Of a DNA stretch of 64,000 nt, positions 21,601-29,564 are shown piece by piece. The notes beneath the pieces are model-generated. The model had not been told where the DNA came from. It was given only the letters and a program-made list of their open reading frames with translations, and did not search any database. Within the stretch, counting starts at the first letter, position 1. The number at the start of each line of letters is the position of its first letter. A program made the translations under genes and the position numbers. Source of the DNA: Cryomorpha sp963741985 (lineage in GTDB: Bacteria > Bacteroidota > Bacteroidia > Flavobacteriales_D > Cryomorphaceae); NCBI GenBank assembly GCA_963741985.1, contig CAVUKD010000001.1, forward strand, positions 248,001 through 312,000, given 5' to 3'.

Positions 21601-23081
21601 TGTATTTTAATGCTTGGAACAACCCTGGATCTGATCCTGGCACTCCTTGGGGAAGCGGTACTTCCAATCCCCGCTATGCTCGATTTGATGGGCTACAGCA
21701 AAATACTGCTTACATCGTGTCGTGCCTGTTCGATAAAGATGCAACACAAAAATTACGCATTTATGTAAATGGTCAATTGGGGCAAAGATCAGAAACAGGA
21801 ACGTGTGGGTTCGTATATTCTCATTCAGGAAGTATTGACATTGGCAGCGCTAATGGCGCTGCATTATTTCACGATGGAAGTTCAAATTCAAGCCGCTACT
21901 TCAATGGTTACCTCGCAGAAATGATTCACTTTACCGAAGCACCTGTAAATGAGACCCGCCGGATAATTTTAGAAAATTATTTTTCAGGTAAATATAATAT
22001 CCCATTGGTTAGTTCTGATCAGGTATATAGGTTGGACACGGAATACAACGATCAAATCGCCGGTATTGGGCAAGAAAATGGTACAACCTCAGACACCCAT
22101 ACAGATTCGCAAAGCACAGGGATTTTGCGAATGAAGTCACCTGCCACGATCCAAAACAACTCGTTCCTTTTCTGGGGCGAAAACAAAGTACCTTTAGATG
22201 AAACTTGGCCATACTCGAGTGGGTATTTGCCAACTGGAATTGAAGAAAGATCCGGAAAAGTTTGGCTTATTTCCAAAAAGGGGAATATTGGTGGGGTAGA
22301 AGTATATATCCGTTACAGCGATCTTCAAAACGCCACTTCATTAGGGGTAAATGATCTCAAACTGCTTATTCATCACAACAGCGATGGCCAGAGTTTTTCA
22401 GGAGCTACAGTGGTGAATGCCGCATCCCTTCAATCAGGATATGTGGCCAGATTTAGTGGGGTGAACTTTTCTGACGGAGACTATTTTACACTGGGGAATT
22501 CGAGCACGATCACCCCGCTCCCCATCGAGTTACTTTCATTTACTGCAGAAGCGATAGAACAGAAAGTTGAGCTCAACTGGATAACATCAACCGAAATCGG
22601 AAACGACCATTTCGAAGTGGAAAGAGCCGGAAAAGATCTTCGATTTGAACCGATTCTCTCACAGCCGGGTGCAGGTTATTCCAACAAAACAAATTTTTAC
22701 ACGGATATGGATAACAATCCGTTAGACGGAATTTCCTATTACCGGTTAAAACAAGTAGATTATGATGGACATTATTCTTATTCAGACCCTGTATCGGTTC
22801 ATTTTCAATCCTTAAAAGGTGATTCTTTTGAATTTTGGATTTATCCGAATCCAACTAAAACACATCGATTTTCGATTGCCAATACTGGAAAACTCCCTAC
22901 AGACAAAAACGTTCAACTTTCTCTTGTAAATACTGCAGGTCAAGTAGTGTACTCGCAAAAAATCGATCCTACTTATACCACTGTGCCAATTGTCTTGCCG
23001 GGAAGTATTGTAAGTGGGATGTATCTGGTAGTTTTATACAACGACAGTTTTAAAAAGAGTTATAAATTGATTATCAACTAA
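18648..23081 (+). CDS. Giant T9SS-secreted LamG/Calx-beta adhesin-like protein (copy 5)
   Basis: 1,477 residues and the nearest relative of copy 4, with almost the same length and order: signal peptide ending DTWA with Gln at +1 (residue 32) and LGPGGVSHETPNT; LamG-like and GIG modules to about residue 490; three Calx-beta-like domains to about 860 (loops DDSMDEDNE and DGIAEDDE); second LamG-like module opening FEWKGAAGVGKPSDN; associated module; fibronectin-III-like domain starting LPIELLSFTAEA; T9SS sorting domain with IYPNPTKTHRF and final YKLIIN. The role is inferred as for the other copies. Its end faces the end of the minus-strand glutaminyl cyclase gene across 39 nt, with no visible terminator between them. 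Confidence 0.9.
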   Translation: MFPKTSIKRLFFLRNIGAVLLFICLSSDTWAQLGPGGVSHETPNTLVPTQSDCRLWLDASSLVTLADGDDVTTWDDISYSAHNDKGFRSGSDNFLPPFFRDDPSAAINGYPVVTFEDGRMLKVNSSNDLNTENTTTYTQTIVLAFRTSEDVTSRQVLWEEGGGWRGMNIYIYNGEIYLGAYDNHLDNDIGAGNVPPFGYNYVKSPIQPNTTYVISHVFSAPTNNTLTGYIKGYRNGSYFGTLINAGPENGGIGGVFKHPDPIGIGAVNSDTYNETGSHGNITGQYAFKGRLAEICYYNRLLNDAERIIVENYLGAKYYANIIVNDKYQYQDSYGKGVIGIGQTINNVAYRHSISQGRNPFEISPTNYSLSFTGANQFLFVGNNGMSNTLTDENVPNDPGSTKRLERIWRFDETGDLKKIKFRFHNTDLPALPTGFTKYTLIFDNTSSNFPDFTTANSKIYELKDVGGGYYEADIDVVSGAFMTIGVLKPQVTFKTADAYAIEGDPSPDSTVYFNKVYARLNYVPTSPVKIDFSFSDGTATRATDYGFLNNDVNNGITFPIGIQEMPIRLWVKNDIVLENPSTETFTINLTIGANTTTGLGIGVQSQHTFTIYDNDPPPKIGFAQSTSQAAESMGTDTIYLIRTGSTVGSASARINIVSGSTTAALNQDYQYPTYKTVYFADGESIKPLIIDVLDDSMDEDNEFIKLWVYYINGAGPEPSSIYHTLEIVDDDEPPTVEFTSTSSQNYETTGAPKILIELDKASAKDVSVSYTNTNLLLPPVNNPATYGSDYGLNYPATVVIPHGDTLGYPINFNVQQDGIAEDDETVEFELTGAVNANLGTRTRHIYTIKDYSAFEWKGAAGVGKPSDNIFWIDIDRQSGNQNDLLQTLTNFSPQDINMYQNTSGNRAKLQTSSNLINGRKTLKFDGGNDYYKFDNSGLINTAPEVGKKDYFLVIKTSDDIDSWQTIYKQGGGSRGFSIYIYNGSLYFNAWNNPGSDPGTPWGSGTSNPRYARFDGLQQNTAYIVSCLFDKDATQKLRIYVNGQLGQRSETGTCGFVYSHSGSIDIGSANGAALFHDGSSNSSRYFNGYLAEMIHFTEAPVNETRRIILENYFSGKYNIPLVSSDQVYRLDTEYNDQIAGIGQENGTTSDTHTDSQSTGILRMKSPATIQNNSFLFWGENKVPLDETWPYSSGYLPTGIEERSGKVWLISKKGNIGGVEVYIRYSDLQNATSLGVNDLKLLIHHNSDGQSFSGATVVNAASLQSGYVARFSGVNFSDGDYFTLGNSSTITPLPIELLSFTAEAIEQKVELNWITSTEIGNDHFEVERAGKDLRFEPILSQPGAGYSNKTNFYTDMDNNPLDGISYYRLKQVDYDGHYSYSDPVSVHFQSLKGDSFEFWIYPNPTKTHRFSIANTGKLPTDKNVQLSLVNTAGQVVYSQKIDPTYTTVPIVLPGSIVSGMYLVVLYNDSFKKSYKLIIN

Positions 23082-23120
23082 TCCAATTGCCGATTCTTTC
23101 TATTGCCGATTTCAAACACG

Positions 23121-24227
23121 TTAAGAACTGCCAGGAATGGGCCGCACTTCATAGAGTTTGCTCCAGTTTTTCCCGGTAATAAGGAAATTGCCGTTCAGCG
23201 GATTGAAAGCGATGCCATTGAGTACATCCATATTGGAAGTAGTTTCTGATTTCAGCATTATTCCGTTCGCATAATAATTATTAAGCACCTGACCCGACTT
23301 GGGATCAATAGCAACTATACGCGCTGTGGTGTAGATATTTGCATAGATAATACCATTGTGATATTCGAGCTCGTTTAACTCTTCAACACTGCCATTTTCA
23401 TCAAACACACGCAAATTGCCAATCGTAACAAAATCCTCCGGGCGAATAAAATAGAGCATCGAACTTCCGTCGGAGGCGACCAGTGCACTATCATTGTTGG
23501 TAAGTCCCCACCCTTCAGTGGTATTGAAGTTGTAGGTGAAATCGCCTATTTTTTCGAAGGTTTTCAAATCGTAAATAAATCCGCGGGAAGCTTTATACGT
23601 AAGCTGATAGATCTTATCCCTATAAACAGTGATACCTTCGCCAAAGAAATCAGTAGAAAGCTCTCTTTCCTGCAACACTGCTCCAGTTTGAAGATCAAGC
23701 TTCCGCAAATGAGAACCTCCATACGTACCCGTTCCCTCATAAATATGACCATCGTAAACCAGCAAACCTTGTGTGTACGAATGGCTGTCGTGTGGGAACC
23801 GACGTAACACTTCAAAATGCCAGTTTCTTGCCGGCGTTTTGGAAAGCACCTGAAAGGATTTAAACCGCGATCCCTCGCTCCCATTTTCAAAATCAGCTTT
23901 GATTTTTAACTGAAAATCTCCACCTCCCGTTTTACTAGTTGGAATGCGCAGATGTCCGTCTTTAGCGGAAGCCACAATTCGCTTTTCATCTACCACCTCT
24001 ACAGAAACATTTTTTAGGGTGAGCGAGGATTTTAAAGGTTCTACATCCATTTCAAGTGTATCGCCATAATAAATCGTGCCCTTATTCTTAAGTTTCACAC
24101 GGATAGCCGGCGCTTCTTTATCAAGTGAAGGACGGTCTAACGTTCTTCCGGAAGAAGGTTTATCGTCGGTACAACTTGTAATAAAAAACAGTGCCACTAA
24201 GGCAATAAATAAACTTCTAGTTTCCAT
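23121..24227 (-). CDS. Glutaminyl-peptide cyclotransferase, plant-type beta-propeller, lipoprotein
   Basis: 368 residues. A lipoprotein signal with lipobox ITSC gives Cys at about residue 19, followed by TDD. An Ig-like region fills about 40-130. From about 135 the glutamine cyclotransferase fold follows, with the hallmarks HDSHSYTQGL, EGTGTYGGSHLR, EGITVY, TTEGWGLTN, and NELEYHNG with IYANIY. The enzyme converts N-terminal Gln of exported proteins into pyroglutamate in the periplasm or at the outer membrane. This fits the Gln found at +1 in every predicted signal peptidase I substrate of this window (the Bacteroidetes Q-rule). The gene overlaps the end of the upstream NAD(P)HX repair gene by 11 nt, so it is probably co-transcribed and translationally coupled. 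Confidence 0.9.
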   Translation of the reverse strand: METRSLFIALVALFFITSCTDDKPSSGRTLDRPSLDKEAPAIRVKLKNKGTIYYGDTLEMDVEPLKSSLTLKNVSVEVVDEKRIVASAKDGHLRIPTSKTGGGDFQLKIKADFENGSEGSRFKSFQVLSKTPARNWHFEVLRRFPHDSHSYTQGLLVYDGHIYEGTGTYGGSHLRKLDLQTGAVLQERELSTDFFGEGITVYRDKIYQLTYKASRGFIYDLKTFEKIGDFTYNFNTTEGWGLTNNDSALVASDGSSMLYFIRPEDFVTIGNLRVFDENGSVEELNELEYHNGIIYANIYTTARIVAIDPKSGQVLNNYYANGIMLKSETTSNMDVLNGIAFNPLNGNFLITGKNWSKLYEVRPIPGSS

Positions 24228-25761
24228 GATTTAGGGATTCAAATGCTTTTCCGAGATTCCGGATCAAATCTGTTGTAATCAGACTTTCTACACTCTGATT
24301 TTTCAGTGCCAGGTCGCCTGCGCGGCCATGTACAAACATACCAAGTGCCGCCGCATGAAACGAAGAATATCCCGATGCCAAAAGTCCGGTTATAATTCCC
24401 GTCAGGCCATCCCCCATTCCACCGGTCGCCATTCCGGGGTTTCCGGTGCTGTTTATCAATACGTGTCCATCGGGTAAACTGAGGCTGCTATGTGCCCCTT
24501 TGAGAAGAATATATATTCCGAATTTCCGGCTCATCTCCCTTTGATGCTCCATCATTTTATAATGAGAAGTTTTCTCGCCGGCAAGCCGGGCAAATTCTCC
24601 AGGATGTGGAGTGAGAATACTATTTTTTGGCAAAAAAGCCATCCAGGTTGGATTTTCCGAAAGGATATTCAGTGCATCAGCGTCGATTACCAAAGGAATC
24701 TTTGCTTCCTGAATGAGGAGTTTTAAGGATTTCACTGTTTCTTCGGCCTGACCTAACCCCGGCCCGACACCAATTGCTGAAAAAGGACTCAAATCGGGAA
24801 GGGAGGAAAAATGATCGTTTGATTTATCTTCGATAACCATCGCTTCATTGAGCGCCTGATGCATCAGCGGCACACCTTTTTTGGCGACAGCCACAGATAC
24901 AAGCCCAGCGCCTGCCCGTATACAAGCCTTTGCAGAAAGTATCGGTGCGCCCCATTTGCCTTGGCTTCCGCCAATGATAAGTGCATGGCCGTAAGTACCC
25001 TTGTGGGAAAAGACGGAACGAGGTTGCCGCATTTCGGCCGCTTCCGCTTCAAGCAAATAATGATGACTCGCCTCTACATCTTTCATAAAATCGGGATGAA
25101 GACCAATATCCAGAATATGTATTTGGCCGACCACATCGGCATTGTCTGCCAGGAAAAAAGCGAGTTTAGGAACCTGAAAAGTTAGAATATGATGACTGTG
25201 GGTGATGCCATTATGGTCATTCTCAGAATTATCACCATCGAATAGACCGCTTGGCATATCGATACTTACAATTTTAGCACCCGATGCATTCAACACTTCG
25301 ATAATGTCAAGTGCCACTCCTTCGGCAGGTCGGTTGAGTCCTGTTCCGAAAATAGCGTCAATAATTATAATATCAGCGGGGAATTGAGGAATATCTGATT
25401 TTTTCTTTACGCTGTTGACATCCTTCTTCGACTTACCAAGTTTTTCAAAATTTTTATCAAAATCAGCAGAGGTTTTATCCGAAAAATGAACAACCGTAAT
25501 TTCCACATTGTAGCCATTGCGCTGAAGGAGTCGCGCTATAACGAGTCCGTCCCCCCCATTATTCCCGGTACCACAAACCACATGAAAAATCCAGTCTTTT
25601 TCTTCGGTTATCGAATCAGGAAAGAGTTTTGGAGCGGCATCGTATATCCAATCGAAGCAGAGTTGAGCGGCCCGCTCCATCAGATCGATCGACTTTATAG
25701 GCTCATGCTTAATGGTATAAGCATCCGCCTCACGGATTTTTTCGGCACTTAGTATTTTCAC
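24217..25761 (-). CDS. nnr: Bifunctional NAD(P)HX epimerase / ADP-dependent NAD(P)HX dehydratase
   Basis: 514 residues from GTG 25761, which gives KILSAEKIREAD, the family's usual first residues; a GTG at 25782 would add 7 residues. The N-terminal YjeF_N epimerase domain (about 1-210) has GTGNNGGDGLVIARLL and DAIFGTGLNR. The C-terminal ribokinase-like dehydratase domain (about 225-505) has GSQGKWGAPILSAKA, GPGLGQ, DADALNIL, TPHPGEFARL and GNPGMATGGMGDGLTG. The protein repairs hydrated NADH and NADPH in the cytosol: the first domain epimerises the R and S forms and the second dehydrates S-NAD(P)HX using ADP. It is first in an overlapping pair with the glutaminyl cyclase gene; the two functions are unrelated. 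Confidence 0.95.
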   Translation of the reverse strand: MKILSAEKIREADAYTIKHEPIKSIDLMERAAQLCFDWIYDAAPKLFPDSITEEKDWIFHVVCGTGNNGGDGLVIARLLQRNGYNVEITVVHFSDKTSADFDKNFEKLGKSKKDVNSVKKKSDIPQFPADIIIIDAIFGTGLNRPAEGVALDIIEVLNASGAKIVSIDMPSGLFDGDNSENDHNGITHSHHILTFQVPKLAFFLADNADVVGQIHILDIGLHPDFMKDVEASHHYLLEAEAAEMRQPRSVFSHKGTYGHALIIGGSQGKWGAPILSAKACIRAGAGLVSVAVAKKGVPLMHQALNEAMVIEDKSNDHFSSLPDLSPFSAIGVGPGLGQAEETVKSLKLLIQEAKIPLVIDADALNILSENPTWMAFLPKNSILTPHPGEFARLAGEKTSHYKMMEHQREMSRKFGIYILLKGAHSSLSLPDGHVLINSTGNPGMATGGMGDGLTGIITGLLASGYSSFHAAALGMFVHGRAGDLALKNQSVESLITTDLIRNLGKAFESLNHGN

Positions 25762-25803
25762 AGCAGTAAAATTCGAATACACTATTCATATTGAGCCGCG
25801 AAT

Positions 25804-26676
25804 TTAGAAATAAAAGGTCATGAATAAGGCACCGCCCGAATTGTCGTTATCGACTCGCAAAGTACTTGAGCCTCCCTGATCTTCGATAGTGGTGACGTAT
25901 TGTTCGGAAGTGCCGCCTACAGGGATCGTCCATTGCTCGGAAGTAATCCTACTGTTTCCGGTATAAAAATAAGCGGCGCTAAAGCCATATTCAAAACCAA
26001 TCGACAATTTTGGGATAATAAACACTTCGGCACCGATAAATGCCCGCGCACCAATACTAAAAGTAGTTCCCAGTTTATATTCGGTAATAAATCCGCCCAC
26101 TTCTGTAATATTCGTGACTTCCTGCGGATCACCTTCAAATTCGAGTGTGAATTCACTCCTGTCAGGTGATGTATTTTCCTGCGTAATATCATTTCCGTAT
26201 TCAAAAGTGTGTTTTTCGGTACCGAAACCTAGGATTCCTTCTACCCCATAAAATCCCTGAACGCGGGTTTTTCCTTTTCGCTTTTCGATACCGAGGGAGG
26301 CATAAACGTTGGAAAACGTACGCGAATATTTATCTTCTACAGTAGTATTGGTAGGATCGGTGCTAAACTCGGGGCTAAACGAAAGAATACTATTATTGTA
26401 CAGATTGAGTCGGACCCCAGCGCGATAGGCGAAATCATCTGTTTTGAATTTCTTTGCAGTAATGGCAAAATTGTTGTTTGTAAATTGCGCGCCGGGTGCA
26501 GTATTCTCGCTGCTGCTAAAAAAATTTCCGAGGTAATCGAGAAATGGTGCCGCATCTATACCGATGGCCCAATCGCCTTCGGCTGGTAGATAAGGTTCTC
26601 CTTTTTTGGAAATTGGTTGGCCAAATAAAGCAGTAAAAGCAAAAGCGAATAAAGGGATAAGCAAAAATTTTTTCAT
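25804..26676 (-). CDS. Predicted outer-membrane beta-barrel protein
   Basis: 290 residues. The signal peptide ends TALFG with Gln at +1 (residue 20). The mature part has alternating short amphipathic strands rich in Tyr, Phe and Gly (YASLGIEKRKGKTRVQGFYGVEG; TTFSIGARAFIGAEVFIIP) and ends FMTFYF, the aromatic-terminated strand typical of barrels recognised by the BAM complex. I read it as a small outer-membrane barrel; ligand and function are unknown. It lies 42 nt upstream of nnr (from the chosen nnr start), same strand, and may share a transcript with it. Confidence 0.75.
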   Translation of the reverse strand: MKKFLLIPLFAFAFTALFGQPISKKGEPYLPAEGDWAIGIDAAPFLDYLGNFFSSSENTAPGAQFTNNNFAITAKKFKTDDFAYRAGVRLNLYNNSILSFSPEFSTDPTNTTVEDKYSRTFSNVYASLGIEKRKGKTRVQGFYGVEGILGFGTEKHTFEYGNDITQENTSPDRSEFTLEFEGDPQEVTNITEVGGFITEYKLGTTFSIGARAFIGAEVFIIPKLSIGFEYGFSAAYFYTGNSRITSEQWTIPVGGTSEQYVTTIEDQGGSSTLRVDNDNSGGALFMTFYF

Positions 26677-26887
26677 CTCAGGTCAAATTTGGTTTGCAAT
26701 TATAAACTGAATTTTGCAGAAAATAGTATTTGAGTGGGTGGATACTTTGATTTGATATGGATTTTAATATAAATTTAAAAAGAGCGTAAAGGCATGCTTG
26801 CTTTTCATAAAGACTATCTGTACTATTTTCAAAACAAAGCAACACCGCCGTGGGTTATATTCCATAAGATCGCAAAATAAAAAAGCA

Positions 26888-27238
26888 ATGGTGCGCCAAA
26901 TAGAAAGTCCCGACAAAATATTGGCAATGCGGGTAAGTGGAAAAATCACTGCAGAAGACTTTGATTGGATCAATCCTCTGATGGAAAAATACAGTTCTGA
27001 CTATGGTGAAATTTTTCTGTACGTGGAGCTCGATGATTACAAATGGGCGAGTGCTGAAGCTTTTTGGAAAGATTTCAAAACCGGATTTCGATTTATGAAC
27101 GATTGCAAGAAAATAGCCATCGCTACAGATAAGGAATGGATTGGGAGAATGAGCAATTTTCTTCGTAAAATCACACCTATCGAAATCGAAGTGTTTCATC
27201 TACATGACCGTGGAAAAGCCTTTGCCTGGCTTCAATAA
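26888..27238 (+). CDS. SpoIIAA/STAS-like protein
   Basis: 116 residues from ATG 26888. A longer frame opens at 26798, but its first 30 residues are basic and low in complexity, and the recognisable domain starts just after the internal Met. The fold resembles the SpoIIAA-like family (PF11964): a beta strand ILAMRVSGKIT, then AEDFDWINPLMEK, FLYVELDDYKWASAEAFWKDF, an IAIATDKEWIGRM strand-helix and a C-terminal AFAWL helix. Family members are small cytosolic STAS-fold proteins often associated with membranes; the biochemical role is poorly defined. It stands alone, divergent from the barrel gene and 66 nt before the GNAT-nitrilase gene. Confidence 0.8.
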   Translation: MVRQIESPDKILAMRVSGKITAEDFDWINPLMEKYSSDYGEIFLYVELDDYKWASAEAFWKDFKTGFRFMNDCKKIAIATDKEWIGRMSNFLRKITPIEIEVFHLHDRGKAFAWLQ

Positions 27239-27280
27239 CTATTACGCAACAAAGAATTTATTATTTATTAAAATAGAACG

Positions 27281-27288
27281 TACTTTCG
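27281..27288 (+). promoter_or_regulatory. Possible -7 promoter box (TACTTTCG)
   Basis: TACTTTCG differs from TAnnTTTG only at position 7 and lies 16 nt before the ATG at 27305. The same octamer precedes the acyltransferase gene at 45022 and the methyltransferase gene ending at 58545. Confidence 0.4.
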
Positions 27289-27304
27289 CGGAGAAAGAAA
27301 ATTT

Positions 27305-28834
27305 ATGGAAGATATAGGAACTGTAGAATTAAGAAATTTGCAAGAAGAAGATTATGAATCGCTGAAAGGCTCGATGATCTCAGCTTACGAAAACTGGCCG
27401 GCAAGCCATTGGAGTGAAAATCATATTTTAAAACTGCTAAAGATTTTTCCGGAAGGGCAAATGGCGGTTATCATAGATGGAAAAGTTGCCGGATGTTCGC
27501 TCTCCATCATTGTGAAATACGATCTCTACGACGATGATCATACGTATCGCGAAATTACAGGTGACTATAGTTTTGACACACACAATACCAAAGGAAATGT
27601 GCTCTATGGCATTGATACTTTTATAGAACCTGAATACCGTGGGCTGCGATTGGGCAGAAGGCTTTATGATGCACGAAAAGACCTATGCGAAAAGCTGAAT
27701 CTCAAATCCATAATTTTTGGCGGACGCATCCCGCGGCTACATCAATATCCTGATCTAACTCCCCGCGAATACATTCAGAAAGTAAAGCACCGCGAGATTC
27801 ACGATCCTACGCTCAACTTTCAGTTGGCAAATGATTTTCATATAAAAAAAGTATTGAAGAATTATCTCGAAGGAGACAAGGAATCACTCGAATTTGCTGT
27901 GCTCTTGGAATGGGATAATATCTATTACGAAAAACCCTCACCTAAATTCAGTTCGAGCAAATCTGTCGTGCGGCTTGGATTAATCCAATGGCAAATGCGA
28001 CTCTACAGCGGTTTGGAAGAGCTTTTCACGCAAGTGGAATATTTTATCGATGCGGTAGCAGCTTATAAAAGTGATTTTGTGCTTTTCCCGGAGTTTTTCA
28101 ATGCACCGTTAATGGCCGATTACAACCATTTGAGCGAAGCGCAGGCTATTCGCAAACTGGCGGAATATACACACGATATCCGCGACCGATTTTCTGCTTT
28201 AGCGGTAAGCTACAATGTGAATATCATAACCGGAAGCATGCCCGAAATGGCAGAAGATGGAAAACTTTTCAATGTGGGATTTTTGTGTCGAAGAAATGGT
28301 ACTTACGAGAAATACACCAAAATTCATGTAACTCCTGATGAGTCCAAAGCCTGGGGACTTTCAGGAGGGGACGCTGTAAAAGTTATTCAGACCGATTGCG
28401 GGCCGGTGGGTGTATTGATTTGTTATGATGTGGAGTTTCCTGAATTGTCGCGCATTCTTGCCGAGCAACACATGAAAATGCTCTTCGTTCCTTTTCTTAC
28501 CGATACCCAAAATGGCTATAGCCGGGTACGTTATTGTGCACGCGCCCGCGCCATTGAAAACGAATGTTATGTGGCCATTGCGGGCAGTGTAGGCAATCTG
28601 CCGAAAGTCGATAATATGGATATCCAATTCGCTCAGTCAGTAGTATTTACTCCTTGCGATTTTTCTTTTCCAACCAATGGAATAAAAGCCGAAGCCACCC
28701 CGAATACGGAAATGATTCTGGTAGCCGATGTAGATCTGGATTTACTCCGTGAGCTACATCAATTTGGTGCTGTGAAGAATTTAAAAGACCGTCGCACGGA
28801 TTTGTATAATGTAAGCCTAGTAAAGAAAGATTAA
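27305..28834 (+). CDS. GNAT acetyltransferase / carbon-nitrogen hydrolase fusion
   Basis: 509 residues. Residues 1-210 are a GNAT acetyltransferase-like domain with the acetyl-CoA-binding segment EYRGLRLGRRLYDARKDL. Residues 225-505 are a nitrilase-superfamily amidohydrolase whose catalytic triad is visible: Glu263 in FPEFF, Lys339 in YTKIHVTPDE and Cys373 in LICYDVEFPE. The hydrolase half should cleave an amide C-N bond through the Cys thiol; its substrate and that of the GNAT half are unknown. The fusion is found in many bacteria. No signal peptide, so cytosolic. It is monocistronic in appearance, with a probable promoter box 16 nt upstream and a gap of more than 400 nt downstream. Confidence 0.93.
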   Translation: MEDIGTVELRNLQEEDYESLKGSMISAYENWPASHWSENHILKLLKIFPEGQMAVIIDGKVAGCSLSIIVKYDLYDDDHTYREITGDYSFDTHNTKGNVLYGIDTFIEPEYRGLRLGRRLYDARKDLCEKLNLKSIIFGGRIPRLHQYPDLTPREYIQKVKHREIHDPTLNFQLANDFHIKKVLKNYLEGDKESLEFAVLLEWDNIYYEKPSPKFSSSKSVVRLGLIQWQMRLYSGLEELFTQVEYFIDAVAAYKSDFVLFPEFFNAPLMADYNHLSEAQAIRKLAEYTHDIRDRFSALAVSYNVNIITGSMPEMAEDGKLFNVGFLCRRNGTYEKYTKIHVTPDESKAWGLSGGDAVKVIQTDCGPVGVLICYDVEFPELSRILAEQHMKMLFVPFLTDTQNGYSRVRYCARARAIENECYVAIAGSVGNLPKVDNMDIQFAQSVVFTPCDFSFPTNGIKAEATPNTEMILVADVDLDLLRELHQFGAVKNLKDRRTDLYNVSLVKKD

Positions 28835-29252
28835 TTGGGCGGCATGTTGTGCAAAAACATTAGCTCAGCTTCTATGTGGTTCAATTTTTAAATAGGGATT
28901 TATCGACGTAGTGGAAAAAAGAGCATAAAAGTTGTTTCTGACCTTTAAGGAAGTACATTGTTTCATATGTAATCAGGGATAACTATACGACTTATTTAGA
29001 GGGAACAGAAGATAGCACAAAATTTTACCAGGATTTTTTTAAGAGGCCTACTCCTTAGTGGTTATGCGTCCGAATTTTCCTTCATTTTAAATTTCTATGT
29101 GGTCTTTTTGTTTCTTACCACTTAGATTCTGCGTTGATATCCGAGTATTCTTTTGATCTATGTTATATTAGAACATCGATAATTAATGAACAGGTTATAA
29201 TGGCAAGCCGAAAAATTAATTTATCTTTAGGCTCATTTATATTAAAATTACC
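28835..29252. other. Intergenic region of 418 nt upstream of the cold-shock gene
   Basis: No supported coding sequence or tRNA. The last 30 nt hold a probable promoter box for the cold-shock gene. The remainder is AT-rich with no repeat or hairpin that I could support. Confidence 0.6.
29222..29229 (+). promoter_or_regulatory. Possible -7 box of the cold-shock gene (TATCTTTA)
   Basis: TATCTTTA matches TAnnTTTG except at the last base and lies 23 nt before the ATG at 29253. Confidence 0.35.
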
Positions 29253-29444
29253 ATGAATAACGGAACCGTAAAATTCTTTAATAATGCCAAAGGTTATGGA
29301 TTTATTAAAGACGATGACACAGAAAAAGAAATCTTTGTTCACGTAAGTGGATTAATCGACGAAATAAGAGAAGACGACAAAGTGACATACGAAATTGAGG
29401 AAGGCAAGAAAGGCCTGAATGCTATAAATGTCAAGCGTGCTTAA
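29253..29444 (+). CDS. Cold-shock domain protein (CspA family)
   Basis: 63 residues, the usual length of a single cold-shock domain. It opens NNGTVKFFNNAKGYGFI with the RNP1 motif KGYGFI, continues with the RNP2 motif IFVHVSGL and ends GLNAINVKRA. Such proteins are cytosolic five-strand OB folds that bind single-stranded RNA and DNA through these aromatic motifs and act as RNA chaperones. It is monocistronic: a terminator hairpin follows 33 nt after the stop. Whether it is cold-inducible or constitutive cannot be told. Confidence 0.96.
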   Translation: MNNGTVKFFNNAKGYGFIKDDDTEKEIFVHVSGLIDEIREDDKVTYEIEEGKKGLNAINVKRA

Positions 29445-29476
29445 AAGTTATCTCAACCTTCTCCCTTAAAGTTTTC

Positions 29477-29508
29477 GTCGCCATACTCCCGCAGTGTGGC
29501 GACTTTTT
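29477..29508 (+). terminator. Intrinsic terminator of the cold-shock gene
   Basis: Arms GTCGCCATACT and AGTGTGGCGAC pair over 11 bp (one T-G wobble) around loop CCCGC and are followed by five T. Confidence 0.9.
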
Positions 29509-29564
29509 GATTTATTATTCCAATTTGAATTCTATTTTTCCAATTTAATATTTACTTCACGAAA

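Larger units (their letters stand above)
2..23081 (+). repeat. Tandem array of five giant paralogous genes
   Basis: Five same-strand paralogues (one partial) occupy most of the first 23 kb. Copies 1-3 share the C-terminal signature EKDRDPL and KKLI; copies 4-5 share MYLVVL and YKL[VI]IN. A membrane-protein gene and a TonB-receptor gene separate the subfamilies. Confidence 0.88.

Noticed and set aside
28859..28893. tRNA-like words TTAGCTCAG and GGTTCAATTTT
   Set aside because: The spacing between the D-loop-like and T-loop-like words is far too short and no acceptor stem or anticodon arm can be folded.
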